The notes under the pieces: model-generated | The model's input: the letters and a program-made list of their open reading frames with translations, nothing else | What the model was told of the DNA's origin: nothing | Database searches by the model: none | Program-made: the position numbers and the translations under genes | Shown: one piece after another, positions 36,654 through 44,356 of the stretch | How the letters are laid out: each line of letters begins with the position of its first letter | Numbering within the stretch: the first letter of the stretch is position 1 | Virus record (IMG/VR): IMGVR_UViG_3300027852_000064 | Span: 1 to 45,613 of that record | Length of the DNA stretch: 45,613 nucleotides | Source: a virus | Strand: one strand, 5' to 3'

Positions 36654-36679
36654 TGCCGCAGAAATATCATTCTGCGGCA
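36654..36679 (-). terminator. Hairpin after tail tube gene, probable partial terminator
   Basis: A perfect 10-bp stem (TGCCGCAGAA with TTCTGCGGCA, six-base loop). On the minus strand the T tract (TTTTT at 36648-36644) starts six bases after the stem, so termination is probably incomplete; this would lower chaperone and tape-measure expression relative to tail tube. Confidence 0.55.
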
Positions 36680-36711
36680 CCGTTGTTCTCTTGTTCGCGT
36701 TTTTTTTTCGG

Positions 36712-38277
36712 TTACGCGAAAGGTACAGGTATAAGGCTAATACCTATCGAAGTTCCCAAAGTGGCGTCATTGAAGGCTTCGCCAGTCGTATTGATGATCA
36801 CACTTTCATTGACCGGAAGTTCCAGTCCCCCGCCCCCTAGTGTCATTGACGGGATGTCAACTGCGATCACGCCATCGTCGTTCTTTACAACAAAGTCCAT
36901 TGTGATAGTCTCGTTATCACGGATCTTGTTGACAACCAGAGGGTTAGTGAAGAGCATTGATGCTTCGACATTCACCTCAAAGTTACCAGTGTTGACATAC
37001 GCTGCGCCAAGGGTTCCGAGGATCTTCTCTGGAGACACGTTGTTGTTCAACGTCAAGGTCAGCGATTTGAAGTCGGTTGTGATGCCATCTTCGTCCACTT
37101 CAGTCATACGCAAGCGAGCGATGTCTGAGGAAGTATTCAGCGCGCCGGTCTGAGTTGGATCCGACGCAGCACTTGCCCCGGACTTACGGGTCGTGGTTGG
37201 GTTATCGGTATCTGTTCCGATGAAGCCAAAGGTGACAGTCGCTTTGTTTGTCAATGGCAGGTTGAACGCAGCCGAGTTGCAGAAGTTACCTTTTGCATAC
37301 TGGAAAGCTTCGTCCGTGTTACCTAAAGTGCCATCGCCAAGGTTTGGCATAGCAGCTTCAAACTGGATTGACCGCTCCAGGAATTCGCTGTCGGACACTG
37401 AAACGTTCCGGATGAATTCGCCGAAGCAGATATCAACCGCCGTGGCCGGATCCGTCCCATCAGTGAATTGCAGAGCAGCGTCACACTTGTCAAACACAAC
37501 AGTGTCTGCATCGGTGAAGGACGATACGCGAGCATAGCCATACATGTCATTTGCAGCAGAATTCTCGAAGCCATTCTGGATTGCTCCGGCAAGGGCTGCG
37601 ATAGAACCGATGTGGACTATTTGGCCAACAGTCAGGCCTGCAGCTTGAAGCGCGGTACCAATACCAGTGGAAGCAAGAGTTCCGTATGGCGCAGACCAAG
37701 TCCAGGTCACAGTGTCAGCAGCAGGCGCCCGATATCCAGCTAGGGAGATCTGAGCAACTTGGCCAGTCTCTGCCGTCAAAGTGGCTGTAGGAACAAGCAA
37801 GCCAGTGTCAGAAGTTGTTGCACTAGTTGCAATTACATGAAGGCCGTTGTTCGCAGCTGTATCCATGCCATTTACCCAGATCAGAACGTCAGCGGCAAAC
37901 AAAGCAGCTTGAGCAGCAGACAAAGCCGTCATGCCGTCGAAGCTGTCATCGCCGCCTGCGCCATCGGTCACTGTGGTTGCAGCCAGTTGTGTCGCTTCAG
38001 TGTTGATCCCGGTTGCAAAACAGAAACCTTCGATGAAGTCACGCATAGCAGACATAGTAAGATCTGCTTCGAATTCTACCGCGCTGTCCAGGTCTGTAGT
38101 AGTGCCCTTCCGCCGTTGCCGGTTCTGGCTGATCGGATCCCGAGCAACCTTAGTGATATCTGCGCCGAAAGTGCTGATGTCATTTGGCTCGGTTTTGAAC
38201 CATGTGGTTCCTGCAACACCCAACGAAGTCTCGAAAGTGTAAGACAACTCGATGTTGTTAGTTAGGACGCGTCCCAT
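36712..38277 (-). CDS. Major tail tube protein
   Basis: 521 residues, long for a tail tube. The N-terminal 'NNIELSYTFETSLGVAGTTWFKTEP' (in segments) and 'FEADLTMSAMRDFIEGFCFA' match the Phage_tube_2 type. The extra length is a Thr/Ala/Gly-rich beta insert in the middle (about 105-265) that may form a surface domain on the tail. It is followed by a hairpin (36654) and the chaperone genes. Strong AGGAG precedes the start. Confidence 0.85.
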   Translation of the reverse strand: MGRVLTNNIELSYTFETSLGVAGTTWFKTEPNDISTFGADITKVARDPISQNRQRRKGTTTDLDSAVEFEADLTMSAMRDFIEGFCFATGINTEATQLAATTVTDGAGGDDSFDGMTALSAAQAALFAADVLIWVNGMDTAANNGLHVIATSATTSDTGLLVPTATLTAETGQVAQISLAGYRAPAADTVTWTWSAPYGTLASTGIGTALQAAGLTVGQIVHIGSIAALAGAIQNGFENSAANDMYGYARVSSFTDADTVVFDKCDAALQFTDGTDPATAVDICFGEFIRNVSVSDSEFLERSIQFEAAMPNLGDGTLGNTDEAFQYAKGNFCNSAAFNLPLTNKATVTFGFIGTDTDNPTTTRKSGASAASDPTQTGALNTSSDIARLRMTEVDEDGITTDFKSLTLTLNNNVSPEKILGTLGAAYVNTGNFEVNVEASMLFTNPLVVNKIRDNETITMDFVVKNDDGVIAVDIPSMTLGGGGLELPVNESVIINTTGEAFNDATLGTSIGISLIPVPFA

Positions 38278-38288
38278 ATTAGATCTCC

Positions 38289-38699
38289 TTATTTGGTCTC
38301 GTCATACTCGAAAGTCGCTTCCACGACCGTTTGATACCACTTTCCGTCCAGGCCAGCTTCGCGGATAATTACATCGCGGAACCTTACCGTTGTTCCTGTC
38401 AGACTTACGCCCTCGAAGATTGCACGTGCAGTAGCGGCTAATGTGTCGCTCGTTGTGGTCCCAGTGTTCTCCAGTGTAAATATCTGGATAAAAACAGCGC
38501 CAAAGCGCGCGAACTTTCTGTTGCCTGATCCACCTAAGGTCTCCTGTGTTGAGGCTTGGTGTCTTACTGACACCCGAGCCCAGGAAGCCTCATTCGGCGG
38601 ATCGTATTTTTCATTGTCAAATGTGAAGCTAGTCGTAGCTCCCCATGCTGTATTGAACTCATCATATATCGCTTCGCGGGCTTCTGGCAGAGTAGTCAT
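38289..38699 (-). CDS. Tail terminator protein (DUF4128-like)
   Basis: 136 residues. The pattern AREAIYDEFNTAWG, then WARVSVRHQAS, then GNRKFARFGAVFIQIFT, is that of DUF4128/gpU-like tail terminators, which cap the tube where it meets the head. It overlaps its upstream neighbour by one base and lies directly before the tube gene. Confidence 0.75.
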   Translation of the reverse strand: MTTLPEAREAIYDEFNTAWGATTSFTFDNEKYDPPNEASWARVSVRHQASTQETLGGSGNRKFARFGAVFIQIFTLENTGTTTSDTLAATARAIFEGVSLTGTTVRFRDVIIREAGLDGKWYQTVVEATFEYDETK

Positions 38700-39109
38700 C
38701 AGAATTTCCTCAAAGATACTGTCCGGACTGCTTTCAGGATTGAAGCTTGAACAAACGCAGCTGGAGCTTTCTTAGATGACCCTTCGTTAAGGACCGCGAT
38801 ATACGGCACACCATTTGCGATTGACACTCTGCCGCGTGGAAGTCTGTAACCTGTGACTACCGAAGCGATACCAGCTTGCTGGTTATTCTTCTGATATGTC
38901 GCAGCAGACTTCCGATCATCCCGGCTGCTAGGTGTCGCAGGCCCGAACTTCGGAGCACCTATAGAAGGCACCCAGTTCGCTCGAGCCCAACCAGTGTCAA
39001 CTGGAGTGCGTTCTATCAAGTTGGCGGTAGCTTCCAAGGTTAAAGCAACAACGACCTTTTCCGAGACCTTGTTAAGTTTCCCGAGTACCAACCTGATATT
39101 GTCTGCCAC
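38699..39109 (-). CDS. Tail completion protein (HK97 gp10-like)
   Basis: 136 residues. The TPVDTGWARANW motif (about 36-47) is the signature of HK97 gp10-like connector proteins, and the C-terminal 'VLNEGSSKKAPAAFVQASIL' is also typical. Predicted to form a ring between the head completion proteins and tail. Two bases after the upstream gene. Confidence 0.8.
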   Translation of the reverse strand: MADNIRLVLGKLNKVSEKVVVALTLEATANLIERTPVDTGWARANWVPSIGAPKFGPATPSSRDDRKSAATYQKNNQQAGIASVVTGYRLPRGRVSIANGVPYIAVLNEGSSKKAPAAFVQASILKAVRTVSLRKF

Positions 39110-39111
39110 GG

Positions 39112-39657
39112 TTAGGCCTCCTTGCCTGTTTCGGCTTCGTCAGCATTCTCGGTAGCTGTTTCATCGGTATTGGCAGTGTCAGTGCCGTCAAGCCAATCGT
39201 CAGCTTCCAGGTCACGCTCAGCATTCTCTGCTTCGGCTTCGTCCATGAGATCTTCAAGGATATCAGCCTCGTCGTCTGCAGCAGCTTCGTTGAAGTCGTC
39301 AAGAGCCTTCTGAGCTTTACCTTTCGAGGTATAGATCTCATCATACCCAGAGATTGTCCACTTACGATCGGAGTGCTTGATAAGCTCCCCCGGCACAACA
39401 GTATCAGCAGTAGCAGCAGTAGCAGCAGTAGCAGGCGCTTGGCCAGTAATTACGTCGGGAGCACTGAAGTCAGACAATTGAATGACGCCCGCTTCCCAGA
39501 AGCGGCGCAGCTTGTTCCGATTTTCAGTGAGTGATTTTGGGATTGGATCACCAATCTTGACCTGCTTGCCTTGCCATGTGACAGGTTTAATCCAGGTGAA
39601 TTTGGCGTCTTTGTTGAAACGCTGTTTCCAGTGTCTCATTCTACGAACAGGGCGCAT
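39112..39657 (-). CDS. Head-tail joining candidate with long acidic tail
   Basis: 181 residues. A compact basic N-terminus (VTWQGKQVKIGDPIPKSLTENRNKLRRFWEAGVI, in segments) resembles small phage proteins near connectors. A Lys-rich middle (YDEIYTSKGKAQKALDDF) and a strongly acidic C-terminal third (Asp/Glu/Ala/Thr) follow. The acidic extension is unusual and may be disordered or bind another head protein. AGGAGGATGC precedes the start. Confidence 0.55.
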   Translation of the reverse strand: MRPVRRMRHWKQRFNKDAKFTWIKPVTWQGKQVKIGDPIPKSLTENRNKLRRFWEAGVIQLSDFSAPDVITGQAPATAATAATADTVVPGELIKHSDRKWTISGYDEIYTSKGKAQKALDDFNEAAADDEADILEDLMDEAEAENAERDLEADDWLDGTDTANTDETATENADEAETGKEA

Positions 39658-39686
39658 ACTTGCATCCTCCTTTTGATGTGAGGGAA

Positions 39687-39711
39687 GGAGGGGGCCTGTT
39701 CAGCCCCCTCC
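39687..39711 (-). terminator. Strong hairpin after the major capsid gene
   Basis: GGAGGGGGC and GCCCCCTCC form a perfect 9-bp GC-rich stem around seven bases. Only TT-C-C-C follows on the minus strand, so it is more likely a stabiliser or attenuator of the capsid mRNA than a full terminator; the tail genes continue downstream. Confidence 0.6.
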
Positions 39712-39738
39712 ACGCTATGATTTTTGAGACAGTTGCCG

Positions 39739-40773
39739 TTAAGCAACAATCCCGCCGAAGAAGTAGCCGAGGTCGGCAGAGACCTTCTTCTGGTCATAGG
39801 ACATGTCGATCTCGATGCGATCGCTTTCCAAGTGATCCATGCGGAACCGTTTGATACGCATGCCTTCGTTACCAGAACCGACAAGACCAGTCCAGTTGAA
39901 GGTGTAACCTGCAGATGGCGTCATGATGCCAGGAGTTGCAGGGGCATACGAGAGCAAGGCGTGCTTGCCACCGATGAACGAATGCACCGCAGCTTGACCC
40001 TGCTTGGCAGTGTTCTGCACAGCGCTCATGATCAGGACCTTGTCGACTTCAAAGAGATCGGCAAGAGTGACCAGGTTCGCACGAGCCGCACCAGCTGTTT
40101 GACCGCGGTCGATACGGCCAACGATGTCTGGATGATCTACCAAAGCGTCATAAACAGCCTGACCAAGGGTCAGAGTGTTAGGCGAGAAGCCCGTTGCTTC
40201 AAGCACATAACGCTTACCTTGGCGGATATCTTCGATAGGCGTCGAAGAGGCATCATTCCAATGCAGCTTGTCGTTGTTCGACGCGTTAGTCGGATCAAAC
40301 GAAGCAGCTGCAGTAGCACCAGATGCAACGCCGTCGGCATCGAAAGTCCAAGTGTCACCAGGATTACTAGCTGTGAAGTAAGCTGACGACCAAGTGACTT
40401 CCCGCTTAAGTAGGCCTTTTTGCGTGACAAAATCAGTTGCCTCACGGTCCAACGAGATTGGGTCATCAGCATTCGCACGAATTTGGTCAGGAACATCACG
40501 GTGGTATGCACGTGTCCGGGCATAGTAGGTTTCGTTCCCGATTTCGTAAGTGCCACCAGCACTTTCGGTACCAGGCAGACGCTCTTCCATCTCATCGCGA
40601 TTAAACTCGCCACGATCATATGTGAAATAAGCGTCAGACTGCTTACTAACCGAGACCTGCGGGAATACTTGGCCCGCAACGAAGCGAGAAGCGTCCTGTA
40701 GGTAGGCGATCGAAATGTTAGTCAGAGGCCGATTGACGTGGACGTCGGACCGTGACGGTTGTGAGAAAGGCAT
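39739..40773 (-). CDS. Major capsid protein
   Basis: 344 residues. The start 'NISIAYLQDASRFVAGQVFP' followed by 'KQSDAYFTYDRGEF' is the common opening of gpE-like/HK97-fold capsid proteins, followed by an E-loop and A-domain region ending 'RIEIDMSYDQKKVSADLGYF'. Located after protease, scaffold and decoration genes and followed by a strong hairpin. Forms the icosahedral shell. Confidence 0.92.
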   Translation of the reverse strand: MPFSQPSRSDVHVNRPLTNISIAYLQDASRFVAGQVFPQVSVSKQSDAYFTYDRGEFNRDEMEERLPGTESAGGTYEIGNETYYARTRAYHRDVPDQIRANADDPISLDREATDFVTQKGLLKREVTWSSAYFTASNPGDTWTFDADGVASGATAAASFDPTNASNNDKLHWNDASSTPIEDIRQGKRYVLEATGFSPNTLTLGQAVYDALVDHPDIVGRIDRGQTAGAARANLVTLADLFEVDKVLIMSAVQNTAKQGQAAVHSFIGGKHALLSYAPATPGIMTPSAGYTFNWTGLVGSGNEGMRIKRFRMDHLESDRIEIDMSYDQKKVSADLGYFFGGIVA

Positions 40774-40809
40774 AGTTAACTCTCCTTTTGAGTTTCAGGC
40801 CAGACGCTA

Positions 40810-41232
40810 TTAAGCGCTGTGTGGTGCCGCGATTGGCATTGCGAGCATGCTGAAGATGTCGCCATCCACAGCACTCTCAAGGGCGATACCGATTGCCATG
40901 CTGTCAGCAGCAAGTGCACCAACACCAGTAACACCAGCTACACGGCCAGCAGTTACACTAGGTACAATCAATTGACCGGCGGTGATAGTAGCGCCAGCTT
41001 TTACTGCAACTTTACCCTGCAGCAAAACAACAGGAACGGTCTCGCCGTCAGTTGTGATATCTGCATTTGGGTTCTCAGCAAGAATGCCGATCACAGTTTC
41101 TGTAACGGCAGTTGCCTTGATAACCTTGCCGACGTCGCCGTCATCTTCAATTTGCAAGATCTCAAATACATCGCCGCGAAGGTCTTCACCAGCGATCAGA
41201 TTGACCGCCATGGTGCTTTCGAAAGAAGCCAT
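40810..41232 (-). CDS. Capsid decoration protein (DUF2190-like)
   Basis: 140 residues, Gly/Ala/Val-rich, with strands 'AVNLIAGEDLRGDVFEIL' and 'AVKAGATITAGQLIVPS' typical of DUF2190-like cement proteins that stabilise the expanded shell. Placed just before the major capsid gene. AGGAG upstream. Confidence 0.8.
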   Translation of the reverse strand: MASFESTMAVNLIAGEDLRGDVFEILQIEDDGDVGKVIKATAVTETVIGILAENPNADITTDGETVPVVLLQGKVAVKAGATITAGQLIVPSVTAGRVAGVTGVGALAADSMAIGIALESAVDGDIFSMLAMPIAAPHSA

Positions 41233-41273
41233 TTGGTTTTCTCCTTAACTTATGGTTTCAGGGTTGGCGGTTC

Positions 41274-41924
41274 TTACTGAACGCTTTTGGCGTAAAGGGC
41301 AGAACCTTTTGCTGTCTTCAAAACTTCGCCGTAGGCAACAGCTTCGGAAACATTGTGCTCTTCAGCATAGGTTTTAGCCAAAGCATCCAATTCTTCAGTC
41401 TCGGTGGAGCCAGAGATTGGCGTCTCAGAAGTTCCAGCAGCTTTGAAAGCTTCACCGAGAGCAAGGTCCTGGGCCTTCAGAGCTTCGAGTGCCGCGTCAC
41501 GCTTTTCAACATCTGCAATGCCATCAATTGCTTTCAGCATTTCAACACGGGTCTCAACATCACCAGGGATATGTACCAGAGCTTCAGCGCGTTTGGTCAG
41601 GCCAGCTTTGGCGATAGCAGCTTTTGATACAGCCAATTCTTCGCGGTCAGCATCACGGTCTTTGGCCATCTGAACCAGGCGTGGGTCATCAGACTTCGTG
41701 AATTCTGTACCGTCAGCCGATTTGAACACAACAGCATTACCTTCGGCTGCTTTTGCGATGTCAGCAATTTGCTCGGCGCTGGTCAGTTCCAGGAAAACAT
41801 TCTGGTCAGCTTCAGTCAGAGCATCGAAATGCTTGCGCACATCCCCTGACATCTTAGCGATAGTTTCTGCCCGCTCGGCGCGCTTAGTCATCGCTTCCAG
41901 CTCGGCTTTGTTGTCGTCAGACAT
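41274..41924 (-). CDS. Nested scaffold protein from internal start
   Basis: In-frame ATG at 41924 (MSDDNKAELEAMTKRAERAE...) with AAGGAGACACCCAA upstream, a near-ideal ribosome site inside the longer gene. The product would be 216 residues of mostly coiled coil, as in lambda Nu3 inside C. Such nested products let much more scaffold than the longer protein be made. Confidence 0.75.
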   Translation of the reverse strand: MSDDNKAELEAMTKRAERAETIAKMSGDVRKHFDALTEADQNVFLELTSAEQIADIAKAAEGNAVVFKSADGTEFTKSDDPRLVQMAKDRDADREELAVSKAAIAKAGLTKRAEALVHIPGDVETRVEMLKAIDGIADVEKRDAALEALKAQDLALGEAFKAAGTSETPISGSTETEELDALAKTYAEEHNVSEAVAYGEVLKTAKGSALYAKSVQ

Positions 41925-42449
41925 TTGGGTGTCTCCTTTAGTTACGACTTCGCCGACAGAGCCGGCATTTTCATTTGCAGTTTTAGTAAGGGCCGCAAGT
42001 TCACCCCCTTCGATCCAGGTTGTTTGACCTGTACCGTCGTTCTTCGTCATGAACAAGAGAGCTGAAGCCCTGATTTCGTCCATGTCAAGGTTGTGAGTAT
42101 GGCCGTGATTAACGCCCATTTCAAAAACCCCATCGCTGTTCTGAACGATTTGGTGATCATGCGTCTCCATATCCTCGTTCGGCCCAGCTGAATATTGTAC
42201 AACCATCCCCAAACCACCATCGCCATCACCGCTAACAAAACGAATACCATGCTGGTGTCCGTCTGTTTCACCGGTGAGCATGTCGACAAAATCGACGCCG
42301 CGTTTTTCTGTCAAGGGAGTGTCTCTTTTCATGATCATCGCCCGAGCGCCTTCTTGTGCAGGTCGGTCAACAGCGCTGATCTCATCAATACTGAATTTGG
42401 TCATAATGCGCCGTTTAGTCACATCTTGGGAGCCAGCATTTTTAGTCAT
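41274..42449 (-). CDS. Prohead scaffold protein with His-rich N-terminal part
   Basis: 391 residues from the ATG at 42449, with AGAGGAAAT upstream, overlapping the protease stop by 8 bases. The N-terminus contains 'KFSIDEISAVDRPAQEGARA', a motif typical near the protease of XkdF-type heads, and a His-rich middle (TDGHQHG; HDHQIVQNSDG; NHGHTHNLD) that may bind metal. The C-terminal half is a charged coiled coil typical of scaffold. A second start at 41924 makes the scaffold alone. Confidence 0.75.
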   Translation of the reverse strand: MTKNAGSQDVTKRRIMTKFSIDEISAVDRPAQEGARAMIMKRDTPLTEKRGVDFVDMLTGETDGHQHGIRFVSGDGDGGLGMVVQYSAGPNEDMETHDHQIVQNSDGVFEMGVNHGHTHNLDMDEIRASALLFMTKNDGTGQTTWIEGGELAALTKTANENAGSVGEVVTKGDTQMSDDNKAELEAMTKRAERAETIAKMSGDVRKHFDALTEADQNVFLELTSAEQIADIAKAAEGNAVVFKSADGTEFTKSDDPRLVQMAKDRDADREELAVSKAAIAKAGLTKRAEALVHIPGDVETRVEMLKAIDGIADVEKRDAALEALKAQDLALGEAFKAAGTSETPISGSTETEELDALAKTYAEEHNVSEAVAYGEVLKTAKGSALYAKSVQ

Positions 42450-42858
42450 TGGTAATTTCCTCTTGCTCAATCCGTCGCCCACCAATTGAAAAACCTGTAT
42501 ACTCGCCAGACCTGAATTTCTCTAGGGTTTCTTCGCTATCAGGGCGCATTGCAATCATAAGACCTGTACGGTCAGGCTCGCCAAGGCCCATGGCTTTGGC
42601 GATATCGGTAGTAAGCGGGAATGCGAAAACAACGGATCCGTTTGCTTCGCCCGTGTGCATTTCTTTAGCCACTCTGCTGTTAGACATAAAATCCGCCGCC
42701 GCGGGCACCATCGCTTCCTCTGGGATGTGGTCCCCTTGTACGTCGAAATAGTCTTCGCCTCTATCTTTACAAATTATGGCAAAACCGAAAACAAGGCCCA
42801 GGTCCTCATCAACTTTTGCGACCTTGCCATAAATATTCATCTTTTCTGGAGTAGACAT
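42442..42858 (-). CDS. Prohead protease (XkdF / Peptidase_S78_2-like)
   Basis: 138 residues. The pattern GFAIICKDRGEDYFDVQGD, then IPEEAM, then KEMHTGEANGSVVF, then GFSIGGRR, matches the XkdF-type serine protease, with His67 region and Ser in GFSIGG as likely catalytic residues. It would trim scaffold and capsid precursors during head maturation. Directly upstream of, and coupled to, the scaffold gene. Confidence 0.85.
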   Translation of the reverse strand: MSTPEKMNIYGKVAKVDEDLGLVFGFAIICKDRGEDYFDVQGDHIPEEAMVPAAADFMSNSRVAKEMHTGEANGSVVFAFPLTTDIAKAMGLGEPDRTGLMIAMRPDSEETLEKFRSGEYTGFSIGGRRIEQEEITND

Positions 42859-42923
42859 ATCAGCCCCTTTATTTCAAAAACAAGCATGTCGCGTAAGCGA
42901 GGGTTTGTGATCCAGCAATTACC

Positions 42924-43154
42924 TTAGCTTGATAATGCTAGCGTGACAGAAGCCACGGTGCCTTGAACTACGACTGCTGTTTTGTTGGTGAATTTTATCT
43001 TTGACCTCGTTGGAGTGCTATATTCAACCTGATCAATTGAATAGGCATTCACTGCATGGTCCTTGCCATTAGGTCGGAGGAAGAGCACAAATTTCGCAGG
43101 CTCATGCAACGTCACTTCTGCTCTCCTTCCATTTATGAGCGCTAGGAGCTTCAA
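42924..43154 (-). CDS. Small head-associated protein, unknown
   Basis: 76 residues, basic and beta-rich (KLLALINGRRAEVTLHEPAK; RSKIKFTNKTAVVVQGTV). One base separates it from its upstream neighbour. Unknown function; located in the head module, so possibly a minor virion component. Confidence 0.6.
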   Translation of the reverse strand: MKLLALINGRRAEVTLHEPAKFVLFLRPNGKDHAVNAYSIDQVEYSTPTRSKIKFTNKTAVVVQGTVASVTLALSS

Positions 43155-43155
43155 C

Positions 43156-43677
43156 TTAAGCTAGCTCAATTGGGTCATCGGCCTCGAAGTTGAATTCCGT
43201 TGTAGATGTTGCCTTGCCAACAAACTGATGGAAAGCTCCAGTAGTGGTCACCGGTGATGTGGTAATCGTGCCCGCTGTCTCGCTAAGGTAAATGCGCTGA
43301 CCTGGGACGAGACCAACCTGGTTACCGATCCGGCCTTCAAAGTTTACAAGAACGTTTGCTGCGGCCAAAGCTGCGGCATCTGCGTACCCGACTGCACCAC
43401 GAGGATTTGCTGTGTTGGCAGTAGCTTTGCGGGCACTTGGCGTTCCCCCATCGTCGAAGATCTCGACCAACTCATCAGCCGCGAGGTTCTCAAATGCAAC
43501 CACGAGAATGCTGTTTGCCCCAATACCTGATGGTAGCATGGAGCCATCGATTTCACCTGAGGCATTGAGGGCAACTACTTTACCTGCGTCGCCAGCACCA
43601 GCTGAAGCGTCAGCGCTCAGTTGTTCACGCGTGCGACCCGAAACCGCATCACGTTCTAGATATTTGTTACCAGCCAT
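43156..43677 (-). CDS. Head fibre/decoration-like protein
   Basis: 173 residues. 'GDAGKVVALNASGEIDGSMLP' in two parts is a recurrent phage motif in capsid fibre or decoration proteins, and the later 'GLVPGQRIYLSETAGTIT' matches the DUF2190-type beta module. The smaller neighbour at 43695 has the same type of ending, so the two may form paired surface structures. Confidence 0.65.
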   Translation of the reverse strand: MAGNKYLERDAVSGRTREQLSADASAGAGDAGKVVALNASGEIDGSMLPSGIGANSILVVAFENLAADELVEIFDDGGTPSARKATANTANPRGAVGYADAAALAAANVLVNFEGRIGNQVGLVPGQRIYLSETAGTITTSPVTTTGAFHQFVGKATSTTEFNFEADDPIELA

Positions 43678-43694
43678 TTTGGCCTCCTGAAGTG

Positions 43695-44087
43695 TTAGAT
43701 AAGAATTACCGCTTGGCCCAAAGACACAAACATTGTGTGAGCATCTATAGCAATTCCAACCTGTTGTTGAAAACCTGCGGTGGGAACGCTGTGCACGGGG
43801 AAGCCATTCGGCCCCAGAAAAAGTGGTTCACCTGGTGAAAGCCACCAGGTTGGAAAAGTCAAGTATCCTGAGGTCGCGATGTACCTTTCGCCAAACTTCA
43901 CCCCCATGAGCCGATCGGCGTGGCCAACAACTGTCGAGTTGGCAGCTATAATTGACCCAGATGCAGCACAGACAATCGTTCCGTCCTCAATATCGAGAGG
44001 CGGAATAGATGCAGTAATGAAGGTGACTGGGCCCGCGAACGTGACTTTACCTGTGAATAGCTGATCTTGATTATGGTTTAGGACCAT
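43695..44087 (-). CDS. Head decoration-like protein behind a 5' hairpin
   Basis: 130 residues. Its C-terminus 'LSPGEPLFLGPNGFP' then 'GFQQQVGIAIDAHTMFVSLGQAV' resembles the beta module of phage decoration proteins, as in 43156. The ATG lies four bases after a perfect 10-bp stem (44091-44123) that buries its GGGGG ribosome site, so translation may be controlled by that hairpin. The phage promoter at 44288-44316 lies about 200 bases upstream. Confidence 0.6.
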   Translation of the reverse strand: MVLNHNQDQLFTGKVTFAGPVTFITASIPPLDIEDGTIVCAASGSIIAANSTVVGHADRLMGVKFGERYIATSGYLTFPTWWLSPGEPLFLGPNGFPVHSVPTAGFQQQVGIAIDAHTMFVSLGQAVILI

Positions 44088-44356
44088 TGTGGCCCCCAGT
44101 CGTCTGCTACTAAACTGGGGGCCTTTTTGGTGGGAGAGTTTCCACTCAATCCCGTGACTTTGAGGCCAGATCCGAAGACCCTCGTTCCACTTCCTCGCCG
44201 ATCGAAGGGACTATTGTCCCAAACTTTGAGCCTGTAATTCCCTTGCTTAAGGGGCAGGTGGACGTCGCTCGCCGAGCAACTAAAAATAGGATACTCTGCG
44301 AGCCAGCGTTTGTAAACGTTTAAGTTATAAATAATGGAAAAAAGATTTTCAGCCAT
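44078..44356 (-). CDS. Doubtful open frame (92 residues) over a promoter and hairpin
   Basis: An open frame that starts inside the MuF-gene stop codon region and covers the promoter at 44288-44316 and the hairpin at 44091-44123. Its composition (many Ser, Trp and Arg with no repeated pattern) looks non-coding. It is listed because it fills the interval; a 5' untranslated region of the following gene is more likely. Confidence 0.25.
   Translation of the reverse strand: MAENLFSIIYNLNVYKRWLAEYPIFSCSASDVHLPLKQGNYRLKVWDNSPFDRRGSGTRVFGSGLKVTGLSGNSPTKKAPSLVADDWGPQWS
44091..44123. promoter_or_regulatory. 10-bp hairpin: 5' UTR structure (minus) and terminator (plus)
   Basis: GGCCCCCAGT (44091-44100) and ACTGGGGGCC (44114-44123) are exact complements. 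On the plus strand TTTTT (44124-44128) follows, so it could stop antisense transcripts. On the minus strand it lies three bases before the ATG at 44087 and includes the only ribosome-site candidate. Confidence 0.75.
44288..44316 (-). promoter_or_regulatory. Promoter, TTTACA-N17-TATCCT, for the decoration/capsid module
   Basis: Minus-strand TTTACA (44316-44311), 17 bases starting AACGCTGGC, TATCCT (44293-44288). It shares the -35, the spacing and the CGCTGG core with the early-type promoters but not their longer flanks. It would start transcription of the genes from 43695 onward. Confidence 0.65.
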
